A stretch of 64,000 nt of DNA from Deferribacteres bacterium. GTDB taxonomy: Bacteria > Zhuqueibacterota > Zhuqueibacteria > Zhuqueibacterales > Geothermadaptataceae. Both the position numbers and the translations under genes were made by a program. The stretch lies in assembly GCA_020633655.1 (NCBI GenBank), contig JACKDF010000001.1:124001-188000 (forward strand). The letters run 5' to 3'. A model generated the notes under the pieces. The model made no database searches. It worked only from the letters and a program-made list of their open reading frames with translations, and was not told the origin of the DNA. Below are positions 17,053 to 24,468 of the stretch, piece by piece (within the stretch, counting starts at the first letter, position 1; every line of letters begins with the position of its first letter).

Positions 17053-18690
17053 ATGAAAAAATATGCATTCCTTCTTTCGACTGCACTAATCATCTCGTAT
17101 GGTTTTGCTGCAGATATTTCTGCGGCGGCAGGATTTCATTCCGAAATAAAAACATACCAAAAAACAGCAGCAACTCAACCGGGTAGTACTTTGCATATCG
17201 ATGCAAAAAACACGGATATCACGATAACCGGGACAGCCCAGAATCAGATAACGGCACAGGCGGAAATTGAAATCAGTGATCTCGATGATGATATGCGCAA
17301 GGAATTTTTTGAGAATACCAATCTTCAACTTGAAGAAACCAACGACGGCTTTACGCTGCGCGTGGAAACGCCCAACGAAAGGTTAAAAGGAACCGACAAG
17401 GGATTGAGCCGCCTGATCCGCCTTATTTTTGACGGCAGCACCGATATATCTATCTCGGTGTCCCTACGCGTCACGGTTCCGGAAAAATATTCCATCGATC
17501 TCAAAAACAAATACGGTGATCTAAAACTGGAAAATGTAACCGGCAACCATACTATTTCCAATGATGTCGGGTTTTGTGATATCGCTAACGCGGGAGGTTC
17601 TTTAATTCTGCGCGGAAGCTATGGTGAAATGAACGTGAGTGATTTCGCTGGCACGATAAAATTGCGCAATCGAAATGGCGATGTTTTCGCGGAAAAAATT
17701 ACAGGGATGGCCGACATCGCTACAAGCTACAAAAACGCACGCATTCACAACATTCAAGGCGACTTGCGCGTTGACGCCCCTAACAGCACGGTGAAGGTAA
17801 CTGAAGTCGCTGGTGATTGTGATATTACTTCATCTTACCGGGAATTGGAGATCGCGGATGTCAAAGGTGAATTGAATGTTCGCGGACCCAACTGCCGAAT
17901 TATCGCAGAAAACATCGGCAAAAAAGCGACAATTGAGAATAGCTACAAACCAATTCGTGTTGAAAGAGTCGGTGGAGAACTCGAAATCAGCGCGGCAAAC
18001 AGCGAAGTTTTTGCACAAAATATCGGTGGCGCCGCTTCTGTTCGTTCCTCTTATAAAATGATCGAAATCTACAAAGTAAACGGTGATCTGCTCGTGGACG
18101 GTAGCAATTGCGCGATGCAAATCGATGAGGTCACCGGCAGTGTTGAGTTGATTTCCAGCTACAAACCCCTGATAATTTCGAACATCAAAGGCGCCCTCGA
18201 CATTCGTGGAAGCAATAACGAAATCACAGCAAAAAATATTGGTGCTGATGCTATCATCCGTTCATCCTATAAAATTATTGATCTCACAAACATGCAAGGT
18301 AAGGTTGAGATTGACGGGAACAATTGCCCGGTGCATATTGATGGTGCTGCGGATGACGTTGAAGTACGCAGCAGCTACAAATTAATTCAGTTGTTAAAAA
18401 CCTCGGGTTCGATCAGCATCCATGGAAGCAGCAGCCGCATAGAAATCAGCCAGATGCAAGCTTTACCGGAAAATAGCCGAATCGAGATTGAGACATCGTA
18501 CAAGCCAATCCTGCTGGAATTGCCGAACAAGGTGAATGCCTCCATAAATGCACGCACGACCTATGGCAAAATCAAGACCGATCATCCGGTACGATTGCTG
18601 GACAACGAAGGTAATGAAGTGAGTATAAAATTAGGCAATGGAAAAGTGCCGGTCAATCTGGTGTCGAATAATGATATCGTGATTAACTGA
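17053..18690 (+). CDS. DUF4097-type exported protein with exact 36-residue repeats
   Basis: A 545-residue protein with a signal peptide (cleavage near ISAAA, residue 26). Residues 153-440 fall into eight units of exactly 36 residues without any indel. Units start at 153, 189, 225, 261, 297, 333, 369 and 405, mostly with SYK/SYR, and have the pattern SYKxIxIxxVxGxLxIxGxN...NIG. A ninth, longer unit follows at 441. This is the beta-helix style of the DUF4097 putative adhesin family. The site GAGG lies eight bases before the ATG. It follows the ECF sigma/anti-sigma pair, a common neighbourhood for this family, so it may be a target or a sensing partner (inference). Confidence 0.85.
   Translation: MKKYAFLLSTALIISYGFAADISAAAGFHSEIKTYQKTAATQPGSTLHIDAKNTDITITGTAQNQITAQAEIEISDLDDDMRKEFFENTNLQLEETNDGFTLRVETPNERLKGTDKGLSRLIRLIFDGSTDISISVSLRVTVPEKYSIDLKNKYGDLKLENVTGNHTISNDVGFCDIANAGGSLILRGSYGEMNVSDFAGTIKLRNRNGDVFAEKITGMADIATSYKNARIHNIQGDLRVDAPNSTVKVTEVAGDCDITSSYRELEIADVKGELNVRGPNCRIIAENIGKKATIENSYKPIRVERVGGELEISAANSEVFAQNIGGAASVRSSYKMIEIYKVNGDLLVDGSNCAMQIDEVTGSVELISSYKPLIISNIKGALDIRGSNNEITAKNIGADAIIRSSYKIIDLTNMQGKVEIDGNNCPVHIDGAADDVEVRSSYKLIQLLKTSGSISIHGSSSRIEISQMQALPENSRIEIETSYKPILLELPNKVNASINARTTYGKIKTDHPVRLLDNEGNEVSIKLGNGKVPVNLVSNNDIVIN
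17509..18372 (+). repeat. Eight in-frame 108-bp units encoding 36-residue repeats
   Basis: The period is exact (8 x 108 bp = 864 bp) at the protein level. The DNA units are strongly diverged from each other, so the array is old and held by selection on protein structure rather than by recent duplication. Confidence 0.85.
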
Positions 18691-18738
18691 TTCTGTTGTT
18701 AGATTGACCAACGAAGAGAGAGAAATGGAGTCAAGAAA

Positions 18739-19689
18739 ATGAAGCGTATGCCCGTCAAACTCTTCGCTTTTACTCTTGTAATCGCGACTATTTTCATCCT
18801 GGCATTTAAATACATAGGTCCTTCGCTTCAGGAACGTCCGGAAAATATCGTGCTTGGTCATCAGTGGGCTGATCTTTTGAATGAACATCAGACATTTTCT
18901 GCAAATCCACCTGGGGATTCTGCACTTGTACGGTTCTATTATGCAGATTCATCCGAGGAGAACCTCAAACTATTGCGTGATACTTATAATTTAAATTCGG
19001 TCGCGGGTAATGGTTCCGAGATCGAGCGTATTCTCAATTTATCAAAATGGGTTTATGAACTTACGGGACATGCGAATAATCCGGAATTTCCCAAAGAAAT
19101 AAATGCATTCACATTAATACATATGGCTACCGTCGAGCATGCAACGATCAATTGCTATATGAAGACGGTTATACTCAATGAAGTTTTCCTGTCTATGGGA
19201 TTTTATTCACGTCAAACACACCTCCTGCCTCATTCTCATGAAAAGGATGAAAGCCATTTTATTACCTCTGTTTATTCCCGGACGCTCGAAAAATGGCTGT
19301 GGATGGATCCGGATTTTGGTATTTATTTGACCGATGAACAAGGCACCATTCTGGGTTATCCTGAAATCAGGAAGCGTCTGATTTCTGGAGCTCTTTTGGT
19401 AGAGCATGATCTACAAACCAATCAAGGTGTGTTATCGAAACTATGGGATCAATTTATAAGCTGGATCGAAGCCGCTGATTACCAATGGTATATATCGAAA
19501 AACATTTTCAAGGTTCGGTGCCAGCAGGAGAGCATATTCAATCAACGCTCGAAGCCAGACAAGGTGTACTTTGAGTTAATACCGGACGGATATCAGAAGG
19601 AATTATTAAATACATCAAAGATGACCGAACGCGGCAAGATCATATACATTAACGATGATCACTTGTTTTGGCAGGCTCCTTCAAGGTAA
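18739..19689 (+). CDS. Transglutaminase-like domain protein, membrane-anchored
   Basis: A 316-residue protein with an N-terminal membrane helix or uncleaved signal (about 7-26). The core holds a papain-like triad: C139 in INCYMK, H173 in ESHF and D190 in MDPDFG. This is the order and spacing of bacterial transglutaminase-like cysteine proteases or peptidases. GGAG lies eight bases before the ATG. It starts 48 bases after the DUF4097 gene, so the two are probably co-expressed. The substrate is unknown; envelope protein crosslinking or cleavage is possible (inference). Confidence 0.8.
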   Translation: MKRMPVKLFAFTLVIATIFILAFKYIGPSLQERPENIVLGHQWADLLNEHQTFSANPPGDSALVRFYYADSSEENLKLLRDTYNLNSVAGNGSEIERILNLSKWVYELTGHANNPEFPKEINAFTLIHMATVEHATINCYMKTVILNEVFLSMGFYSRQTHLLPHSHEKDESHFITSVYSRTLEKWLWMDPDFGIYLTDEQGTILGYPEIRKRLISGALLVEHDLQTNQGVLSKLWDQFISWIEAADYQWYISKNIFKVRCQQESIFNQRSKPDKVYFELIPDGYQKELLNTSKMTERGKIIYINDDHLFWQAPSR

Positions 19690-19754
19690 ACCTAACAAAT
19701 CGTTCAAGCCGAGGAAAATGTCTGTCGAAATGATGTCCGGTGCAATAAAATCGA

Positions 19755-20627
19755 TTAATGAGCCTTTCGAATAACCAGAAAATTACCAAATAAAATCAGG
19801 ATCATTCCTAAAACGGCAGGTAAAGTCCAGATGTAGTTCTCGAAAATCGTAGAAAGTGTAAGCGCAATGACCGGAAAAATCAAAGCAATGTAACCGGCTC
19901 TGTCTGCGCCGATGCGACCGATCAATGTCAGATACGCTGTAAACGCGATGATGGAACCAAACACACTGAGATAAAATAACGAGCCGATATAACCGGCTGA
20001 AACTTCAAAGTCTAATGGTTTGCCCAGCGCCAGAGAAATTAAAATCATAACGGTCGAACCATAAAGCATACCAAAAGCGTTTGTCTGCACCACAGGCAAG
20101 TGCTTTTTTTGATTGTACGCGCTGGCGATATTCCCAAGGGAAGCGGAAACAGCGCTGAACAGGCAGAGAAGAAATGCAACAGCAGTTTGATTTTGCAAAT
20201 CAAATTGCAGAATTTCGTCTTTAAAAATTATGAAAATTCCCAACAGCCCCACCAATGCACCGGCTATTACATTCGTCTGAATTTTGGTTTTTAAAAATAT
20301 CGCACTGTTGATAATGTTGAGAAGCACAATCATCGAAAAAATAACCGCAGTCAAACCACTCGGCAACTCAGTTTCTGCTGTATAAACAAACCAATAATTT
20401 ACACCAAACAACAAAATTCCCTGCAAGGCAATATGGGCGTGGTCCCGCAGCGTGTAACGCAAATTCAAGCCAGCGACATGGCAGTAAATGAGCAATAAGA
20501 TAGCCGACAATAAAAATCGATAGGCAACGGAAACAAGGGGATCAACGACACCGAGCTGGTATTTGATTGCCAACCAGGTTGAACCCCATATAAAAGCAGT
20601 GATCGCATAAAGGGCAAAATTAAGCAT
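19755..20627 (-). CDS. EamA/DMT-family transporter
   Basis: A 290-residue protein with about ten hydrophobic helices and two EamA halves, the drug/metabolite exporter fold. Seen: the N-terminal FIWGSTWLAIKYQLG and the second-half FGSIIAFTAYLTLIGRIG, both typical. The start codon overlaps the stop of the upstream SGNH hydrolase by one base (TGATG), so the two are translationally coupled. The substrate cannot be predicted. Confidence 0.9.
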   Translation of the reverse strand: MLNFALYAITAFIWGSTWLAIKYQLGVVDPLVSVAYRFLLSAILLLIYCHVAGLNLRYTLRDHAHIALQGILLFGVNYWFVYTAETELPSGLTAVIFSMIVLLNIINSAIFLKTKIQTNVIAGALVGLLGIFIIFKDEILQFDLQNQTAVAFLLCLFSAVSASLGNIASAYNQKKHLPVVQTNAFGMLYGSTVMILISLALGKPLDFEVSAGYIGSLFYLSVFGSIIAFTAYLTLIGRIGADRAGYIALIFPVIALTLSTIFENYIWTLPAVLGMILILFGNFLVIRKAH

Positions 20628-21280
20628 CAGTTTATCCTATCGCACAAGGATTCATAAACATGCAGTGCAATAACCAAATGACCAGCGGCATTTGGATGCA
20701 CAGGTTCCGGACAATATTTTTCTGGATTTTGGTGCTGCAGCAGTCCTGCAAATATTTGATGCATATGCAGAACGTTTGACTGAAATGTAGCAGCCATTTC
20801 TTCAACGGTTTTGTGGTATTCAGGCAGAAGGTCAAGCACCGATGCCTGAAACGCATTTGCGTTAGAGGATTGACAAATATAAAATGGATCGATGAGAAGT
20901 ATACGGCACTCAGGCAGTTTCTGGCGTGTCAATGCAAGGCATTCATGATAGTACCGTCTATAGGTTTGCGGGTCAACTCCACGGCTCTCTTTGTTCAGAT
21001 AAGCATGCACATCATTAATGCCAATCATCACGTATAACCAGTCAGGATTTTGAGCAATCACATCCCTTTGCCATCGTGCAGCTAAATCAACAACGGTTTC
21101 TCCGCTGAGGCCTCTATTTATTATGTGGATGTGTTTCTCCGGTTCACGAGCCAGTAAAAGATCATGAAAGAGGCGCACGAATCCATTGCCAAGTGCATCC
21201 ACGTCCACACGTCTTTCACAATCCGTTATACTGTCGCCAATAAAGACAATTCTATCGTCATTTTGAAGCTGCGTTTTCAT
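20627..21280 (-). CDS. SGNH/GDSL-family hydrolase
   Basis: An esterase or lipase-like hydrolase. Seen: block I FIGDSIT with the nucleophile Ser, block III MIGINDV (GxND), and the C-terminal PEPVHPNAAGH (DxxH-type block V with His). The start at ATG 21280 (M-KTQLQNDD) gives 217 residues. A longer form from TTG 21328 or ATG 21319 would be encoded by the end of a palindromic repeat, which suggests the upstream in-frame extension is accidental. It is coupled to the EamA gene. The substrate is unknown. Confidence 0.88.
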   Translation of the reverse strand: MKTQLQNDDRIVFIGDSITDCERRVDVDALGNGFVRLFHDLLLAREPEKHIHIINRGLSGETVVDLAARWQRDVIAQNPDWLYVMIGINDVHAYLNKESRGVDPQTYRRYYHECLALTRQKLPECRILLIDPFYICQSSNANAFQASVLDLLPEYHKTVEEMAATFQSNVLHMHQIFAGLLQHQNPEKYCPEPVHPNAAGHLVIALHVYESLCDRIN

Positions 21281-21308
21281 CGGTAATGGTGTCCCTCGTA
21301 TTAATCGT

Positions 21309-21386
21309 GCTTTATTCATAAACCCCAAGATTGGGCAGGAGATATCCCCTGCCCATCGCTAACTTTGAGCACTGTATGAATAAAGC
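21309..21386. repeat. Dispersed palindromic repeat, copy 1 (best-preserved)
   Basis: Perfect ends GCTTTATTCAT (21309-21319) and ATGAATAAAGC (21376-21386) surround an inner palindrome GGGCAGG..CCTGCCC with AGATATC in the centre. This is the reference copy for the family also seen near 23337, 24300, 28317, 31038, 35407, 39640, 48716 and 54720. The remaining gap to 21607 shows nothing else. Confidence 0.85.
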
Positions 21387-21607
21387 AGGTTATGCTTATG
21401 GGGTTAGAATTTTAAAAATTTTGGCCGCGCGTAAAGCCGGATTACCGGGACATAATCCAATTTTCAAGGAAAGCGTGAGCGCTGTCCACGGTCTAATTTT
21501 AAAATGGCACAAGTATAGGAAATTTATGATTGTTTAGCAATAAGGGGAAATGCGTGTGAAAATTTTTTTTTAAACGAAGCCGAGGACGATTCAGAGGACT
21601 TGCGAAT

Positions 21608-22093
21608 CTATTTCGGACGAACAAAGCAATAGGAAAATACGATTGATTCAATACCCGGATTGCGTTGATAAATGCTGGAATTGGATAAATGATGCACAGC
21701 AACGCTGGCTCGCGCATTCATCCCGAGATTGAGAGCGAACTCCAGTCCCGAACGAAATTCGAGAACACCGCCTAAATTTTTTCCATCCCCCTGTCGATAG
21801 GCGCCAACCCCCAAACTCGGCACCAGATAGAATTCATTGGACATGCGCACGTCCCGGCTGAAGCCCATAAAGCTGTAAAGGGAAGCTTGTGATGTCGCCT
21901 GCAGACCGAGTGTAGGTGAAAAACCTTTAATACTTTTTGAAGCACGATATTCCAGACGGTAATCCACCGCTTTGTTATGATCATCAATTCCCAATGTTCC
22001 GACGCTGAACGACAGGAAGGCATTGTTTTGTGAAAATGCTGGCGTGAAAAGCGTTGCCGCAAAGAAGACGCAAAAAAAAACTGTTAACCGCAC
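21608..22093 (-). CDS. pagL: PagL-like lipid A 3-O-deacylase
   Basis: A small outer-membrane beta-barrel enzyme that removes the 3-linked acyl chain from lipid A. The 161-residue protein has a signal peptide (VFFCVFFAATLFTPAFSQ). It carries the PagL triad in the exact spacing: H135-x-S137 and E149 in HHLSNSS...NPGIES. The GTG at 22093 is chosen because GGAG lies nine bases upstream and it puts the signal peptide at the N-terminus. A longer in-frame reading up to 22192 has no such site. The length is near that of Pseudomonas PagL. It suggests that this organism makes lipopolysaccharide with modifiable lipid A. Confidence 0.82.
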   Translation of the reverse strand: MRLTVFFCVFFAATLFTPAFSQNNAFLSFSVGTLGIDDHNKAVDYRLEYRASKSIKGFSPTLGLQATSQASLYSFMGFSRDVRMSNEFYLVPSLGVGAYRQGDGKNLGGVLEFRSGLEFALNLGMNARASVAVHHLSNSSIYQRNPGIESIVFSYCFVRPK

Positions 22094-22385
22094 TTTTTTA
22101 ATCTCCAGGTAGTAAAGTATACTGATTTTATCGAAAAAAAGACCGGCAACATTTCCGATTTTGCCGCAATCCTTTATCTTGATTGATCGCAAAAAGGCGG
22201 GAAATCGTGAGAAAAAAATCGTAAAAATAAATTCACAGATTTGTTCTAAAGAATATACGAGTACAATTCTGCAAATTGGAAAAAGGGGGCAGGAATAATG
22301 GATATATTTGCTTATCTTGAGATAATTTTAAATGGACAAAAACAAAAATTATTTCCCTACAAAAGAACACCTACGGAGAATCCTG

Positions 22386-22940
22386 ATGCTGAAAAAAATC
22401 CAGAAAACAGTGGGACGCCGGCTTTTAAACACCTACAAAACAAAAATACAAAAATCCTTTGATCCGAGTGTTGAGCATTGTCTGGACAGTGCTCGCACAC
22501 TGCTTAAAAAGGCAAAATACTGTTTCCTGATAACCCATAGCGAGCGACCATGGCCAAGCACGAGAATGGTGCAGCCCATTATCGATTTTGATGCTTTTGA
22601 AATATGGTTTGGAACGAATCCAAAACTCAGGAAAATAGAGGAGATTAAAAAAGATCAGAATGTAACGGTGGCATTTGGGAACGAGACCGAAGATGCAAAT
22701 CTAATTATTTACGGAAAGGCGGTCATCGTCGAGGATATGCAGGCACGAAAACAGCATTGGAAGGGATCCTGGCATTTATTTTTTCCCGGTGGACCTCAAG
22801 GCGAAAATTTCATTTCAATTCGTGTCGAACCTGTGGAAATGGAACTCATGCATTTTAAAAAAAATATCGTACCCGAACCCTTCGGTTTGAATCCCGTTAA
22901 AATCATCAAAACAGCAGAGGGATGGGAAACGCACTATTGA
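22386..22940 (+). CDS. Pyridoxamine 5'-phosphate oxidase-like (FMN-binding split barrel) protein
   Basis: A 184-residue protein of the general-stress-protein-26 type. Seen: FLITHSERPWPSTRMVQPI at the strand-turn that holds the flavin or cofactor, FEIWFGTNPKLRKIEEIKKDQNVTVAF, and a C-terminal barrel segment FISIRVEPVEMELMHF. Such proteins bind FMN, F420 or heme; which one applies cannot be told. The ATG at 22386 has GGAG seven bases upstream. An earlier ATG at 22332 lacks a site and was set aside. It has no obvious operon partner. Confidence 0.82.
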   Translation: MLKKIQKTVGRRLLNTYKTKIQKSFDPSVEHCLDSARTLLKKAKYCFLITHSERPWPSTRMVQPIIDFDAFEIWFGTNPKLRKIEEIKKDQNVTVAFGNETEDANLIIYGKAVIVEDMQARKQHWKGSWHLFFPGGPQGENFISIRVEPVEMELMHFKKNIVPEPFGLNPVKIIKTAEGWETHY

Positions 22941-23019
22941 TTCAACACCGTGCTTTCCCACGAATCTACTGAGTGAATTATTTTTCGTAATTCTTCGGGT
23001 TTGATTTTCAGCTATTCTA

Positions 23020-23178
23020 TCAAAACAGCGTGTAGATAAAAGGTGCTAATGCGCTTCCCTGGGTTAAAATTATAAGTGCGCCAAGCAGGACTAAAAAAAA
23101 GATAATCGGGGCTAACCAGAATTTTTTCCGTTCGCGCATAAATTCCCAGAATTCAACCAGGATACTTAATTTGGCCAT
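23020..23178 (-). CDS. Small DUF5989-type membrane protein
   Basis: A 52-residue protein (MAKLSILVEFWEFM at the start, QGSALAPFIYTLF at the end) with one membrane helix. It matches the compact DUF5989 pattern: a short amphipathic start, a basic RERKK, a hydrophobic helix and a terminal SALAPFIYTLF. GGAG lies five bases before the ATG at 23178. In other genomes this family often neighbours carbamoyltransferase or SxtJ-like genes, but none is seen here. Its function is unknown. Confidence 0.82.
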   Translation of the reverse strand: MAKLSILVEFWEFMRERKKFWLAPIIFFLVLLGALIILTQGSALAPFIYTLF

Positions 23179-23336
23179 CGAATCTCCAAAGCAAAAACAC
23201 ATAAAATGAAACGAAATCATGAAAACGAACTGCTCAATCTGCAAGAATGAATGCTCCATTCTAAAGAAATACTCAGGATTTTGCAAGGGATTTTGTTAGT
23301 TTATCGCAAAGCAAATTTGAAGCTTCACAAGAAAAC

Positions 23337-23420
23337 TTCGCTCATACAAAATCCCAAGATCAAATAGGGAATATCTTCTGCCAATCACAAACAATACTCA
23401 ACGCGTGAATAAAACTGGTA
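23337..23420. repeat. Dispersed palindromic repeat, degenerate copy
   Basis: Left part TCATACAAAATCCCAAGATC and right end GTGAATAAAACTGGTA align with the well-preserved copy at 21309. The inner palindrome has decayed (TAGGGAATATCTTCTGCC). The right end provides a GTG that could be misread as the start of the next gene. Confidence 0.6.
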
Positions 23421-23428
23421 ATTCATAC

Positions 23429-24277
23429 ATGAAAAAAACTTCCATCCAATTCTCATTTGTTCTATTTTTTGTGCTCACCACTTTGGTGCAAGCGCAATTG
23501 AGGGATTCCTCACCCATCGGGACAGGTGAGACGATCATTGAGAGATTTAGTCCGCCACAAGGATTCCACCGGGTGCAGGTTGAATCGCATAGTTTTGCAG
23601 AATTTTTACGTGGATTGCCCTTGCTTCCAGAGAACTCCCCCGTCCAGGATTACCGTGGCAGAATTTTTAAAGCCGCTGGTGATTCGACTATCGCTGCCGT
23701 AATCAATCTGAATATAAAAGGGAAAAAACTGGAACAGTGCATGGATATCATCCTGCGTCTGTATGCTGAATATTGCCTGCAATCGAATAAACCGGAGATG
23801 ATCGGTTTTCTGTTACCCGATAAATCCATGCTGTACTGGCGAGATTGGATTCAAGGTTGGCGACCAATACAAACCAGAGGGGAATTTCCACTGCACAAAA
23901 CAGGTATAATTGATAGTTCGCGGGAATCATTTGAGAGCTATTTGCAGGAAATATTTTACAACGCAAGTACCCAGACGAATTATTTTGGTTTGCCGGGAAT
24001 TCCCGTTGACAGCATTGCCATAGGAGACTTCATCATTAAAAAAGGGATGCGTGGGCATGCCGTTTTGCTGGTGGATATGATCGAAAATGCCGCAGGGGAT
24101 CGAATGGGATTGTTTGCACAAGGCGATACACCTGCTTGCCAAATGCATATTTTACGGAACAACGCAACTCCATGGATTCCATTGGATTTTAAACTGTCTC
24201 ACCCTGAGTTACCGATTCGAAAAAAAATGTATTGGCAAGGTTTGAGGCGTTTGGGGATGGAAGGGCAAGAAAAATAA
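23429..24277 (+). CDS. Exported DUF4846-like protein
   Basis: A 282-residue protein with a signal peptide (KKTSIQFSFVLFFVLTTLVQAQ). The conserved body matches the outline of DUF4846: GFHRVQVESHSFAEFLRGLPL near the N-terminus, then AAVINLNIKGKKLEQCMDIILRLYAEY, and later GDFIIKKGMRGHAVLLVDM. The ATG at 23429 was chosen; the in-frame GTG at 23405 lies inside the degenerate repeat. The function of the family is not known. No operon partner is visible. Confidence 0.8.
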   Translation: MKKTSIQFSFVLFFVLTTLVQAQLRDSSPIGTGETIIERFSPPQGFHRVQVESHSFAEFLRGLPLLPENSPVQDYRGRIFKAAGDSTIAAVINLNIKGKKLEQCMDIILRLYAEYCLQSNKPEMIGFLLPDKSMLYWRDWIQGWRPIQTRGEFPLHKTGIIDSSRESFESYLQEIFYNASTQTNYFGLPGIPVDSIAIGDFIIKKGMRGHAVLLVDMIENAAGDRMGLFAQGDTPACQMHILRNNATPWIPLDFKLSHPELPIRKKMYWQGLRRLGMEGQEK

Positions 24278-24299
24278 AAAGCCTTTCAGCATGATTTAC

Positions 24300-24373
24300 A
24301 CTTACGCTTCATAGAATTAAAAGGGCAGGAGACCTCCCCTGCCCAATCTTTGTATTTATGAATTAAGTCTGGA
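24300..24373. repeat. Dispersed palindromic repeat, subtype 2
   Basis: A core palindrome GGGCAGGAGACCTCCCCTGCCC-like stem is followed by AATCTTTGTATTTATGAATT, as in the copies at 35407, 39640 and 54720. The left end is weakly conserved. Confidence 0.65.
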
Positions 24374-24468
24374 TTAGATCTTCTGAATGACTTTTTTTAG
24401 GATATTCATCCTCAGAGTTCCTGGCTTATGAGAAACCGGCAATTTTGCTTAGCCAACGATGATTTTCC

